Below are positions 23,853-33,578 of a stretch of 64,000 bases of DNA, in pieces. The number at the start of each line of letters is the position of its first letter. The stretch's first letter is position 1. Source of the DNA: Candidatus Dechloromonas phosphorivorans (GTDB lineage: Bacteria; Pseudomonadota; Gammaproteobacteria; Burkholderiales; Rhodocyclaceae); assembly GCA_016714975.1 (NCBI GenBank), contig JADKBR010000011.1, positions 62,001 to 126,000 of the forward strand, written 5' to 3'. The notes below the pieces were generated by a model. It was not told the DNA's origin. It did not search any database and was given only the letters and a program-made list of their open reading frames with translations. Made by a program: the position numbers and the translations under genes.

Positions 23853-25133
23853 TCAAAGACGCCAGAGATCCACGCCCGACCCGGCAAAGGCCGTCACGTC
23901 GAACATGCTCTTCACGTCGGTAATCACGCCATCTTGTTCAAGTTTAGACAAAAAATCGCTAATTGGCCGATTCCTGAATTCTCGATGGTTGACCGCAGCA
24001 ACGATGGCTCCGGCCTTTGGCAGTTCCTCCCAGGCCAGCAGATCGACGCCATACTCGTGATGCGCCTCCTTGGCGTCCGCCACTGGATCATGAACAATAA
24101 CCTTGGCACCGTACGATTCCAACTCGTGAATGACGTCGATGACGCGGGAGTTGCGCAGGTCGGGACAGTCTTCTTTGAAGGTAAGACCGAGAACGATGAT
24201 CGGGCAGTCTTTGACCGGATGGCCTCTCCGAACCAGTTGCTTGATCGTCTGTTCGGCAACGAACTTGCCCATCCCGTCGTTGATGCGGCGACCAGCCAGG
24301 ATGACTTCTGGATGGTAGCCCAGCTTCTGGGCCTTGTGCGTCAGATAGTAGGGATCGACACCGATGCAGTGGCCACCGACCAGGCCGGGACGGAAGGGCA
24401 GGAAATTCCACTTGGTTCCAGCCGCCTGCAATACTTCAAGGGTGTCGATGCCCATCTTGTCGAAGATGATTGCCAGTTCGTTCATCAGGGCAATGTTGAG
24501 ATCGCGCTGCGTGTTCTCGATGACCTTGGCGGCTTCCGCCACCTTGATGCTGGAAGCCGGGAAAACCCCCGCCTTGATCACGCTGCCGTAGATCTCGGTG
24601 ACAGTTGCCAGCGTCTCGGGTGTGTCGCCGGAGACGACCTTGACGATCTTGGTGACGGTCCGTTCCTTGTCACCGGGATTGATGCGTTCCGGGGAGTAGC
24701 CGACAAAGAAATCGGTCTTCCATTTTTTTCCGGAGTACTGCTCGAGAATGGGGATACAGACCTCTTCCGTGGCACCGGGATAAACGGTCGATTCGTACAC
24801 GACGATGGCGCCCTGCTTGAGGTTCTGGCCGACGGCGCGTGAGGAACTGACCAGCGGACTGAAATCCGGCTGATGCGCATCGTCGACCGGGGTAGGTACC
24901 GCGACGATCACGAAGTCGGCTTCTTGCAGTAGCGCCGGATCGGTGCCAACTTCGAGCAGGGTGGCAGCCTTCAGGTCATCCGAATTGACTTCGCCGGTCG
25001 GGTCGAAATGCTGCTTGTAACAGGCGACTTTTTCCGCAGACAGGTCAACCCCGATCGTGCGGAATTTCTTGCCAAACTCGACAGCCAAGGGAAGCCCCAC
25101 ATAACCCAGTCCAACAACGGCAATTGTTTTCAT
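23853..25133 (-). CDS. tviB: Nucleotide sugar dehydrogenase (UDP-GlcNAc/GalNAc 6-dehydrogenase type)
   Basis: A 426-residue enzyme that oxidises the C6 hydroxyl of a UDP-hexosamine to a uronic acid using NAD. The NAD-binding motif VVGLGYVGLP is at residues 5-14; ESTVYPGATEE, the NTQRDLNIALMNE segment and the catalytic-Cys motif GGHCIGVDPYY (~260) follow, then the C-terminal UDP-binding domain. The motif set fits the TviB/WbpO branch rather than UDP-glucose dehydrogenase, but the exact substrate cannot be read from sequence alone. It is part of the polysaccharide locus. Confidence 0.88.
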   Translation of the reverse strand: MKTIAVVGLGYVGLPLAVEFGKKFRTIGVDLSAEKVACYKQHFDPTGEVNSDDLKAATLLEVGTDPALLQEADFVIVAVPTPVDDAHQPDFSPLVSSSRAVGQNLKQGAIVVYESTVYPGATEEVCIPILEQYSGKKWKTDFFVGYSPERINPGDKERTVTKIVKVVSGDTPETLATVTEIYGSVIKAGVFPASSIKVAEAAKVIENTQRDLNIALMNELAIIFDKMGIDTLEVLQAAGTKWNFLPFRPGLVGGHCIGVDPYYLTHKAQKLGYHPEVILAGRRINDGMGKFVAEQTIKQLVRRGHPVKDCPIIVLGLTFKEDCPDLRNSRVIDVIHELESYGAKVIVHDPVADAKEAHHEYGVDLLAWEELPKAGAIVAAVNHREFRNRPISDFLSKLEQDGVITDVKSMFDVTAFAGSGVDLWRL

Positions 25134-25165
25134 TATTTCTTCTCGTCTTGTATTGAATCTTGAAC

Positions 25166-27937
25166 TTAGAGCGACTTTTGCAAGCGCGTGACTTCAGTCT
25201 GCTCCGCGAACTTGTCGCCTAGTTTCACCAAGGCATCCAGTTCACTACGCGCCTCGTCCTTGCGGCCGGCACTGATCAGGACTCTAGCCAGGTTAAGGCG
25301 GATTGGCGCAGCCTGCGGGGCGATCTCGAGTGCCTTGCGCAGCAGTGCTATCGCACCGGCCGAGTCGCCCTTGTCAGCCATCAGCATGGCCAGCGTATCC
25401 ATGAACGCCGGCTGGTTGGGTGCGACCTTGTTTGCCCTTTCCGCGTACTCGATCGCCTTCGGCGACTTCATCTGCCCGGCAGCCCAGGCAAGATTGTTGA
25501 GCGCCAGCGCGTTCTCCGGTTGCTGGTCGACGACCGAACGGTAGTGTTGCACCGCTGCCGGATAGTCCTTGCGTGCCGTGGCAATGTCGCCAAGGTGCAG
25601 GCGGTAGGCGGCATCCTTCGGATGTGCCTTGAGCCATTCATTCGCAGCCTTGTCGGCTTCCGTCGCATTTTCGGATACCAACAGTGCATCGTGAAGCCTG
25701 ACAGCCAGTTCCGTCGAGGGAGTCTGCTTCAATCCGGTGCGATATGCCGCAATGGCCTCCGTCCAGTGCTTTCCGGAGGCCCGAACATCGCCTTCGAGCA
25801 GGTAACCGATGGCTTCCTTGGGGCGCTGCTTCTGAACATTGCGGGCAATCGCCAATGCATCGCCAGTCTTCCCGGCGGCGAGAGCCACGAGGATCAGGGC
25901 GCGCTGTGCTTCAAGCAGATCAGGCTTGATTTCCAGCGCCTTGCGCAGACTCTTGGTGGCTTCGTCGGTATTCTTCTGAGCCAACTGGATTTCTGCGATA
26001 CGCATTTGTGCCAGCGGGGAGCCAGGTTGCAGGGTGGCCAATTTGGCATAGGTGGCAAGCGCCTGATTGACATCGCCGGACAAGTACTGTGCGGCACCCG
26101 CAGCGTTCAGCAGCTCGGGCTTGTCCGGAATGGTGGCGAGAGCCTCTTGTGCTGCAGAAGCAGCCTTCTTGGGATCCTTGTTTGCCAGGTGGAACTCGAT
26201 GAGTGCGAGTCGCGGTCTGACTTCCGACGGATTTCCACTCACGGCCCTGGTGATCAGTGCGAGAGCATCCTCGGGCTTCCCGCCCGTTGCCAACGTCAAC
26301 TTGGCCAAAGCGAGCAGTGCCGTGCTGTTCTTCGGATTGCTGGTGAGAACTGTTTCGAATCTCTTCCGTGCGTCGTCAGGCTTGTTCTCAGCCATGTCCA
26401 TCGAGGCGAGGCTGGCGACTGCAGACATGTAGGAAGGATTCAAGGCTACGGCCTTCTCAAAGCTCTTGCGGGCGCCGACGGTGTCCTTCTTGGCGACCAG
26501 GATGCGACCGCGAAGGTTATACGTAGTCGGGTTGTCGGGCTGTTTCTTCTGAACAGTGTCAATCGCCGCAAGTGCCTTGTCCAGTTCGTTCCGTCGCAGG
26601 TAGGTGGCGATCAGCGCGCTGTCCGCAGTGATTCCCTTGTCGTCGCTGGATATGCGCTCCAGTTCAGCCGTGGCTGTTGCCACGTCGCCCTGGGCCATGT
26701 GCGCGACTGCGAGTGAGGTACGACGAGCGGCGTTCTCCGGATCGAGTTGACTCGCCTTGGCAAGGTACTCCTCCGCCTTCTTGGGTTGTCCGGATTGCAA
26801 GTAAGCTTGGCCTGCCAGCGCGAGCATTGTCGGATCCTTATCGATCTTGTCAAGTACCGGCTGTAGCGCGCTGATGGCCTTGGCAGGCTGGTTGGACCGC
26901 AGGTAGTTGGTTACCAGAATAGTCCGGGCAAGCCTCATCTCAGGCGCCAGCTGCAGGGCTTTGTTAAGAAGTGTTTCAGCGTTGGCGTACGAACCCAGCT
27001 GATATTCTGCGGCGCCGGCCAGCTGCAGGAATGGTGGATTTTCGGGCGCGATCTTGATCAATTGTTGCGAAAGGTCGCGACTGGTCTTGAAGTCTTTGCG
27101 CTGATAAGCGAGCTGGGCTTCTGCAAACAGGGTCTGGGGATTATTGGGCGCAACCTTCTTCATTGCCTCAAGTTGCCGGGCTGCATCGTCAAGGGATCCC
27201 CGTTGCATCAAGGAATAGAAGATCGCCGCGTGAGCCTGGACATGGTCCGGTTTGCTCACCAATGCCTTGTTGTAGAATTCCACAGCACCCTGCTCATCCC
27301 CCTTGGACGCCAGCAGGGCACCCTTCAGCATCAGGGCCTCGACGTCTCCGGGCTTTTTTTCCAGGACGCCATCAACGATCGACAGCGCGCCGACATAGTC
27401 CTTTTCCGCAGCCTTGGTGCGAGCATCGGCAAGCAGTGCGGGGGCATGGTCGGGCTTGGCAGCCAGAGCGGCAGCTATCGCCGCCTTCGCAGCTTCAAGG
27501 TTGCCCCCTGCGCGATAAGCTTGGTTCAGCGTCGTTTTCAGATTGGCGGCGGCTTCCCCAGAAAGCTCGGTCCTGGAGAATTCATCGATCACCTTCTTTG
27601 CCTGACCCTGAGCGAGCAAGGATTGAGCAAGCAGGGGAATGGTTTGATCAGGAGCATATTTGAGATCAAATGCCTTGCGCAGCTCGATCTCGGCGCCGCG
27701 CGGATCGCCGCCTTCCTGGAGGGCTTTACCCAGGAGAAAACGGGCTTCGCCCAGATTTGGATTCTGCTGAAGGGCATTCTTGAACTGGATGACGGCGGCC
27801 TTGTTGTCATTCTTCGCAAGAAACTCCTTGCCCGATGCAATCAGCGCGTCCGGCTTGTCGCCGCCACAACCGCTCAACAGTCCGGCGAGCAATGCGACAG
27901 TAAGGGTGGCAGAGCGAAGTGCAGTTGGTTTTTTCAT
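25166..27937 (-). CDS. prsT: PEP-CTERM system TPR-repeat lipoprotein PrsT
   Basis: A 923-residue outer-membrane-type lipoprotein. The N-terminal signal ends in the lipobox LLSGC (Cys ~24). The rest is a long array of tetratricopeptide repeats (about 20), for example NKAAVIQFKNALQQNPNLGEARFLLG and PKKAEEYLAKASQLDPENAARR. Length and neighbours (prsR, prsK) match PrsT of PEP-CTERM/exosortase systems, where it is thought to act in exopolysaccharide export or assembly. It starts 26 bp after the prsR stop, so it may be transcribed with prsKR. Confidence 0.92.
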   Translation of the reverse strand: MKKPTALRSATLTVALLAGLLSGCGGDKPDALIASGKEFLAKNDNKAAVIQFKNALQQNPNLGEARFLLGKALQEGGDPRGAEIELRKAFDLKYAPDQTIPLLAQSLLAQGQAKKVIDEFSRTELSGEAAANLKTTLNQAYRAGGNLEAAKAAIAAALAAKPDHAPALLADARTKAAEKDYVGALSIVDGVLEKKPGDVEALMLKGALLASKGDEQGAVEFYNKALVSKPDHVQAHAAIFYSLMQRGSLDDAARQLEAMKKVAPNNPQTLFAEAQLAYQRKDFKTSRDLSQQLIKIAPENPPFLQLAGAAEYQLGSYANAETLLNKALQLAPEMRLARTILVTNYLRSNQPAKAISALQPVLDKIDKDPTMLALAGQAYLQSGQPKKAEEYLAKASQLDPENAARRTSLAVAHMAQGDVATATAELERISSDDKGITADSALIATYLRRNELDKALAAIDTVQKKQPDNPTTYNLRGRILVAKKDTVGARKSFEKAVALNPSYMSAVASLASMDMAENKPDDARKRFETVLTSNPKNSTALLALAKLTLATGGKPEDALALITRAVSGNPSEVRPRLALIEFHLANKDPKKAASAAQEALATIPDKPELLNAAGAAQYLSGDVNQALATYAKLATLQPGSPLAQMRIAEIQLAQKNTDEATKSLRKALEIKPDLLEAQRALILVALAAGKTGDALAIARNVQKQRPKEAIGYLLEGDVRASGKHWTEAIAAYRTGLKQTPSTELAVRLHDALLVSENATEADKAANEWLKAHPKDAAYRLHLGDIATARKDYPAAVQHYRSVVDQQPENALALNNLAWAAGQMKSPKAIEYAERANKVAPNQPAFMDTLAMLMADKGDSAGAIALLRKALEIAPQAAPIRLNLARVLISAGRKDEARSELDALVKLGDKFAEQTEVTRLQKSL

Positions 27938-27963
27938 TGTTTCTCTTCCTGTTTTCTCTAAAG

Positions 27964-29319
27964 TTATCGTAATCCGATGCGATGCATGATGTCGTAAAGG
28001 GTGGGGCGGCTGATCCCCAGCATTTCGGCCGCTCGCGCCAGGTTCCCGTTGGCCCGCCCGAGTGCGGTCGCCACGGCAGTTCGCTCAGCGTCGTCGCGAA
28101 CTTGACGCAAGTCAATGTAGGCGTTCTCGTCGTCGGCTGTTTGAAGCCCGATGTCCTCCCTCGTGATTTGCGACCCGTCGGCCATGATGACTGCGCGCTT
28201 GATGCAGTTCTCCAGTTCGCGAATATTTCCGGGCCAGGCATGTGCTTCAATGGCGCGAATGGCATCATCTGCCAAGTTCATGTTGCCCCGGTTCTGCTCC
28301 GTTGCGAAGCGCTGCACAAAGGCATGGGCAAGGAGGGCGGCATCACCTGCGCGCGCCCGAAGAGGGGGAATTGTTACAACGATTTCCGCCAAGCGATAAT
28401 AAAGGTCTTCACGGAAACGACCATCTTTGATCAGAGCTTTCAAGTCTTGATGAGTTGCGCAAACGATCCGAACGTCAACGGGAATCTCGTGACGGCCGCC
28501 AAGCCTTTCGACGACCCGTTCCTGAAGGAAGCGTAGCAGCTTGGCCTGCAAGGAGTGTGGCAGATCGCCAATTTCGTCCAGCATCAGCGTCCCGCCGTTC
28601 GCGCATTCGATCTTGCCGATGGTGGTCTTGGCGGCGCCGGTAAAGGCGCCTTTTTCGTAACCGAACAGTTCGCTTTCGAGCAAGTTGTCCGGGATTGCTG
28701 CGCAGTTGATCGCCACAAAGCGTTCCGCCCTGCGTGATGACGTTTCATGCAACCCGCGTGCCAGAACCTCCTTGCCGGTCCCGCTTTCGCCCAGCAGGAG
28801 AACCGTTGCATTGGTGTTTGCGACCTTTTCGATTGTTCGACAGGTGCGCAGCATTTCGCTGTCTCGAGTCAGCAGGCCGGAGAGTGCGGCCGGATGTTGC
28901 AAGGCCTGGAGACGCCGGTTCTCCTGCTGCAGGTCGAAAAGCCGGAAGGCGCGGTCGATCGTCAGTGTCAGAAGCTCGGGTTCGAAGGGCTTGGCGAAGA
29001 AGTCGTAGGCCCCCAGCGCAATGGCACGCAGGGCGTTTGCCTGGTCGTTCTGGCCGGTAAGGACGATGACTTTCGTTTCAGGCGCCGTCGCAAGGATCTG
29101 CTCAAGCAGCAGAAAGCCTTCAGAAACCGAATCGGCATCGGGTGGTAGTCCAAGGTCCATGGTCACGACCGCCGGATTGTGACGATGTAGCTGGACGAGG
29201 GCGTTTTCCCGATCACTTGCGGTCAACGCGTCAAACTTGTCGAATGACCAGCGCAACTGCTTTTGCAACGCCGGGTCGTCTTCGACAATCAGCAGGGGAC
29301 GGAGTTTTTCGCCAGTCAC
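27964..29319 (-). CDS. prsR: PEP-CTERM system sigma-54-dependent response regulator PrsR
   Basis: A 451-residue NtrC-type activator. It has a receiver domain (1-~125, phospho-acceptor Asp in TMDLGLPPD), an AAA+ ATPase domain with GESGTGKE (Walker A), FGYEKGAFTGA (the sigma-54 contact loop) and the conserved GGTLMLDEIGDL, and a C-terminal Fis-type helix-turn-helix (NLARAAEMLGISRPTLYDI). It overlaps prsK by 4 bp. PrsR is known to activate sigma-54 promoters of PEP-CTERM genes, and two such promoters occur in this window at 13766 and 19195. Confidence 0.95.
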   Translation of the reverse strand: MTGEKLRPLLIVEDDPALQKQLRWSFDKFDALTASDRENALVQLHRHNPAVVTMDLGLPPDADSVSEGFLLLEQILATAPETKVIVLTGQNDQANALRAIALGAYDFFAKPFEPELLTLTIDRAFRLFDLQQENRRLQALQHPAALSGLLTRDSEMLRTCRTIEKVANTNATVLLLGESGTGKEVLARGLHETSSRRAERFVAINCAAIPDNLLESELFGYEKGAFTGAAKTTIGKIECANGGTLMLDEIGDLPHSLQAKLLRFLQERVVERLGGRHEIPVDVRIVCATHQDLKALIKDGRFREDLYYRLAEIVVTIPPLRARAGDAALLAHAFVQRFATEQNRGNMNLADDAIRAIEAHAWPGNIRELENCIKRAVIMADGSQITREDIGLQTADDENAYIDLRQVRDDAERTAVATALGRANGNLARAAEMLGISRPTLYDIMHRIGLR

Positions 29320-31430
29320 ACTTGCTCCGTTTCGTGCAGATCGGATCGTGTTCCTGCGTCAAACAATGGAAGAATCATCGTCACTCGCGTTCCCAAGTTT
29401 TCCTCGCTTTCAACCTGTAGTTCGCCGCCCAATTCGCGTATGTACTGTGCGCTTTCGTAGGCGCCGATGCCCATGCCTGCCTCTTTTGTGCTCTGGAATG
29501 GCTTGAAGAGACGTTCGCGGATAAATTCTTGGGTCATTCCGTGCCCTGTGTCGCCGATTTCAACGATCGCCCGGTCACCCCGTTTCTTTAGGGAAACCCA
29601 TACCCTACCAACTGCAGGCGTTGCATCCAGGGCATTCTGGACCAAGTGGCCGATAACTCGCTCCAACCGCTCCTCGTGGCCGCGTGTTGCCAAGCGCTCG
29701 CTGATTGTTACTTCAATAGGTTGCTCTTGTTCCATTTTACTCCGCCGAATGCGTTCGATTACATCGGGAAGCATTACGCCACAGGCAGTTCCCGTTGGCG
29801 TCGCACCTTCACGGAGTTGCATCATCAACTGGCGCATACGTTCGACAGAATGCTCGACGGTCATGAGCATATCCTGCTGGAATTCGGGGTTCTCGCGATG
29901 GCGTTCAGCATTGCGCAGCATCAAGGAGAGTTGCGTGACAATGTTCTTGAGATCATGCACCACAAATGCCGACATCCTGTTGAATGCATCGAATTTCTTG
30001 GCTTCTAGGAGTGCCTCGGTAGCCTGCATGCGCGCCAGGAATCCCGCTGCCTGACAGCTGGCAGCGCGCAGCAGATCGTTCACTTCCCAATTGATATCGA
30101 TGGGCGTACGCGCACTTGCGAGGATCACGAAACCGGTCATTTCATGACTGATTATCAACGGGATGATCAACCACGCGTTGGGAATGCGATATATCCATTC
30201 CGGCATTTCCAGTTCCACGTAGCGCCCAGGGGAGAAGCGATACTCCTCGAGATTGATTACCCAGCCGCTGCTGGCAAGGAAGTGGCAGAGGGATGAATCG
30301 ATGTCTTCGCGAACATCACTGGCCGGGATGTTCCAGCGTCCGACCATGCTGAACGTGCGCTGTCCTGACTCTCTGAGCCAAAGGCCACCAGCCGGACTTT
30401 CTACCATGTTCGCAAGGCCGCGGATAACCTGTTGGCCCATTGCTTGCGGAGAATCTTGCGCCGACAGGGTCTGGGTGAAGCGTAGCCATTCTTCGCGGTA
30501 ATCGTAACGATAGCTGAAGAAATGTTTGACTACCAGAACGCGCAGCTTGGCGCGCATTGATCCCGAAAATACCAATACACCAAGGACCAGGAGCGAAACG
30601 AACAAGAGCGACAACTGCAGCGCACGCCCCCACTCCCCACCGAAGAAGCGGACATAATAGCCGACGGCCGCCATGAAAAGCAGGTAGGCGGCTGCGACCA
30701 GGAGTGTCGCTGTATGGAACGCAGCCTTCTGCGAAAGCCGAATTCCTGCTGTCCAGTCGCGGCTGCGAATGGTGGCCACCAGAAGGAATGGAACAATCAG
30801 CGCGTGGACGAACCCTCGTATTGCATAGGCGTCGGCATCGATATGATTGAAAAGCAGTGCGTCTGAATAGAGATAGAGGTCGAAGCCGAACTGTCCGAGC
30901 AACGCGAGGCACAGTGGCTTTATGTTCCAGCGCGCATCACCGGTAACGTTCCGGAAGAGTTGTTCGAGCAGAATAAGCGCCAAGACGACCATCACCAGCG
31001 CTTGGATCAGTTGGGCGCGCCCCCACTGCACTGCTGGCGGCAGTTCGAGCGAGGCCGCCAGATGGAGTCCAACACCGCTGATAATTGTCGCCAAGCAGAG
31101 CGGAATGAGCCATGCCGGGAATACTCTCTCTCCAGGCTGGCCGGAATCGGCAGGCGATAGCAGAAGAAACAGAAATACGTACCATGCACCGTATCGCAGG
31201 ATGTCTATGGCAGTAGCTGCCAAAAGGTAGAGGGCGTTGCCGGTCAGCGCGAACAGCGTACCCAGTACTGCCCAGAGCGTGGCCATAACAATCGCAGCCA
31301 GCATAGCCTGAGCTGGCTTGCTAGCATGCCACTCTTGCCCCAGCGATACGAGATAAGCCGCCAGCAGCCCGTAGCCTGCTGCCGCGGTGCCCATACTCCA
31401 AGCGATCAGCAATGCCGTTTGTTGGTCCAT
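29316..31430 (-). CDS. prsK: PEP-CTERM system sensor histidine kinase PrsK
   Basis: A 704-residue membrane kinase. The first ~290 residues hold about eight or nine hydrophobic helices, followed by a GAF-like domain (~310-460), a coiled dimerisation region with VVHDLKNIVTQLSLML (phospho-His near 491) and the HATPase domain with VQNALDA (N-box) and GDTGHGMTQEF (G1-box). ATG 31430 is chosen; a TTG six codons upstream is an alternative. It is the partner of PrsR, with which it overlaps by 4 bp. The signal it senses is unknown. Confidence 0.94.
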   Translation of the reverse strand: MDQQTALLIAWSMGTAAAGYGLLAAYLVSLGQEWHASKPAQAMLAAIVMATLWAVLGTLFALTGNALYLLAATAIDILRYGAWYVFLFLLLSPADSGQPGERVFPAWLIPLCLATIISGVGLHLAASLELPPAVQWGRAQLIQALVMVVLALILLEQLFRNVTGDARWNIKPLCLALLGQFGFDLYLYSDALLFNHIDADAYAIRGFVHALIVPFLLVATIRSRDWTAGIRLSQKAAFHTATLLVAAAYLLFMAAVGYYVRFFGGEWGRALQLSLLFVSLLVLGVLVFSGSMRAKLRVLVVKHFFSYRYDYREEWLRFTQTLSAQDSPQAMGQQVIRGLANMVESPAGGLWLRESGQRTFSMVGRWNIPASDVREDIDSSLCHFLASSGWVINLEEYRFSPGRYVELEMPEWIYRIPNAWLIIPLIISHEMTGFVILASARTPIDINWEVNDLLRAASCQAAGFLARMQATEALLEAKKFDAFNRMSAFVVHDLKNIVTQLSLMLRNAERHRENPEFQQDMLMTVEHSVERMRQLMMQLREGATPTGTACGVMLPDVIERIRRSKMEQEQPIEVTISERLATRGHEERLERVIGHLVQNALDATPAVGRVWVSLKKRGDRAIVEIGDTGHGMTQEFIRERLFKPFQSTKEAGMGIGAYESAQYIRELGGELQVESEENLGTRVTMILPLFDAGTRSDLHETEQV

Positions 31431-31476
31431 GAGTCTTTCGACGGCCAATGCAAGGAACCTGGGTTCAATGCCCGGC

Positions 31477-32856
31477 TCAGTGAGCGCCCCTGCCTGTAAT
31501 CACGACGCCGACCGTTTCAAAGAGGACGACCAGATCAAGGAATAGCGAATGATTCTTGACATAGTACAAGTCGTACTGCAGTTTTTCAGCGGAATCTTCG
31601 ATGGTGGCGCCATAGTGATAACAAACTTGGGCCCAGCCGGTCAGCCCGGGCTTGACACTATGCCTGACCGCGTAGAACGGAATGTCCTTGGTCAACTGAT
31701 CTGCAAAGAACGGGCGTTCGGGGCGGGGACCGACCAAGCTCATGTCGCCCTTAAGGACGCAAAAGAGTTGCGGCAGTTCGTCGAAGCGTAGTCTGCGGAT
31801 GATCCGCCCAACCTTGGTTACGCGATCATCGGCCGCTGTGGCCCAGACCGGCGTGCCATCCTTCTCGGCATCGCAGCGCATGCTGCGGAACTTGATCACG
31901 TTGAAGAGTCGACCATTGAGACCAACCCGTTCCTGCCTGTAGAACACTGGGAGACCATCTTCCAGAACAATCAATAGCCCGGTGACGATCATGACTGGAA
32001 GCGCAACGACCAACAGGATCAGGGAAAAAAAGATGTCGGAAACCCGCTTGATGAAGGAGCGGAAATATCCTTGACTGAAGCCATCGCCAAATATCAACCA
32101 TCCGGCATACAGGGAATCGAGGCGAATTTGCCCAAGGGTCTTTTCGAAATGGCTAGCTAGATCGAGAACCCGGATACCGCGCAACTTGCAGTCAAGCAAC
32201 TCACGCAGTGGCATTGAGCCCCCACGGCGTTCGGTTAAGGCGACCACGATTTCCTGAACATTTGCTGCAAGTGCCGTTTCCGTGAGAGTTCTGTAGTGCG
32301 ACAGAATCTGGTTGCGCGGAAGGATCGAGTCGTTTTCATTTGGGCCGGCGAAAAAGCCGACAATCTCAGCAGCCGGGTCGGATCTGTTGAGCGTGCGCTT
32401 GACTTCGAGTGCCTTGGCACCGGTGCCGAACACCAGAATCCTGTGCTTTGATGTCCCGGTATTGGTCGCATTGGTGCTGATTCGGGATACAAGAAGGCCA
32501 AAAACGGCGGACATGGCGGAAAGCTGGGCCAGTTCGGGGCTGGCCGGCGCCAGAGGCAGGAGAATATAGAGTGCGTAGGCAATCGGAAAAGACAGATAGA
32601 CAGCGAGGAGCGCCTGGGTTCTACCGTCGATGATGGTTCTCCTATGGATCCGTTGATACACGCCGAGCAGGGCGCTTATCGACATGGCTACGGCGATAAG
32701 AAGCAAGCAGAAGACAACGATCTGCTTGTGGTCAATCGGCAAGCCGTGACGATTCCACATCAGAGCGATGACGATGCCGACAATGACGAAGGCGGAATCC
32801 AGCAGCGCTTGTGCAAGAGGGCGCCAATGACACCAGTGGCTAAAGAGACGGATCAT
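31477..32856 (-). CDS. PEP-CTERM/XrtA system sugar transferase (undecaprenyl-phosphate glycosylphosphotransferase)
   Basis: A 459-residue enzyme that starts polysaccharide repeat-unit assembly by moving a sugar phosphate onto undecaprenyl phosphate. Five hydrophobic helices (residues ~10-145) are followed by a Rossmann-like linker (HRILVFGTGAKALEVKRTL) and the bacterial sugar transferase domain: KRVSDIFFSLILLVVALPVM, PVFYRQERVGLNGRLF, KFRSM, LRRLRFDELPQLF, GDMSLVGPRPERP and VKPGLTGWAQV. The start at 32856 follows GGGAG; a longer in-frame start lacks support. It is the promoter-proximal gene of the minus-strand prs operon as seen here. Confidence 0.92.
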   Translation of the reverse strand: MIRLFSHWCHWRPLAQALLDSAFVIVGIVIALMWNRHGLPIDHKQIVVFCLLLIAVAMSISALLGVYQRIHRRTIIDGRTQALLAVYLSFPIAYALYILLPLAPASPELAQLSAMSAVFGLLVSRISTNATNTGTSKHRILVFGTGAKALEVKRTLNRSDPAAEIVGFFAGPNENDSILPRNQILSHYRTLTETALAANVQEIVVALTERRGGSMPLRELLDCKLRGIRVLDLASHFEKTLGQIRLDSLYAGWLIFGDGFSQGYFRSFIKRVSDIFFSLILLVVALPVMIVTGLLIVLEDGLPVFYRQERVGLNGRLFNVIKFRSMRCDAEKDGTPVWATAADDRVTKVGRIIRRLRFDELPQLFCVLKGDMSLVGPRPERPFFADQLTKDIPFYAVRHSVKPGLTGWAQVCYHYGATIEDSAEKLQYDLYYVKNHSLFLDLVVLFETVGVVITGRGAH

Positions 32857-33349
32857 TCTTGCAATTCTCCCGTGCGCGAAGTTGGGCACAGAACTAGAAA
32901 GACATCCCTGCAACCTATGGCGGCAGGGAACCACACTGGACTACCGACTAAGCACCAAGCGTCGGGTTTCTCCGAGCACTTGCTTCGGGCCGGATTGCCA
33001 CAATGACAATTGTAATTCTAGACAGGCGTCCGAATAGTGACTATGCACTATTTCACGGCCACCACCAAACAGTCGCTGCCAGCCGAGGATGGTAGCTATT
33101 CCTCACCTGCCACGTGGCCACAGCATCAGGTTCCAGCGGCTTTCCTGCCGGCACTGCAAACATGCCAATGTGCGGGATGAGAAAAGCAAAGGCAAGGCGC
33201 CGAATTTCGGAATGGTTGTTGAGTACGCCGAGCCCGTCGGCGACACTGCCGATACTAGCATCCAATCGCCGCAGACACTGCATCCTTCCGCGTCGCTTTC
33301 GGGAACAAGTAATCTGTCCGGTTTCATTCTGAGCCTGAGGAGGTGATGG
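32857..33349. other. Non-coding region at the edge of the polysaccharide locus
   Basis: About 490 bp between the divergent sugar transferase and the IS remnants. I find no coding ORF and no -24/-12 promoter with GG-N10-GC spacing for the minus strand. The promoter of the sugar transferase probably lies here but is not recognisable. Confidence 0.5.
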
Positions 33350-33555
33350 ATGAGGCGGACGGAACTGTTACAGGAGACACGGAAGATACGATTTGAAGAC
33401 GCTTGTGGCGGGTGGCAATCCGGTCGGCTGAGCCAGGAGGAAGCGGCGATTCTGCTTGGGGTGTTCGAGCGGACCTTCCGGCGCTACCTGGCGTGGTACG
33501 AGGTATCGGGGCTGAAGGTCTGATCGACCAGCCGACTGGAACAGCCATCGGGCCC
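33350..33555 (+). pseudogene. ISNCY-type transposase, N-terminal fragment (frameshifted, truncated)
   Basis: An AGGAGGTGATGG ribosome site precedes ATG 33350 and 57 codons (MRRTELLQETRKIRFEDAC, then LSQEEAAILLGVFERTFRRYL) that match the start of ISNCY-family transposases: an integrase-like helix-turn-helix. Near 33517 one base is missing, because the frame shifts and continues as GLIDQP, as in intact copies. Coding homology stops where the IS630-type inverted repeat begins (33556). The rest of the transposase is absent. Confidence 0.7.
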
Positions 33556-33578
33556 TTATTAACCCGGCCCAATAATTC
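33556..33578. repeat. Left terminal inverted repeat of the IS630-type element
   Basis: Pairs with the right copy at 34646-34668; the shared core is TTATTAACCCGGCCC followed by a variable base and ATAAT. Confidence 0.75.

Noticed and set aside
33053..33349. Short open frames on both strands before the IS remnants.
   Set aside because: None has a ribosome site, coding bias or recognisable motif.
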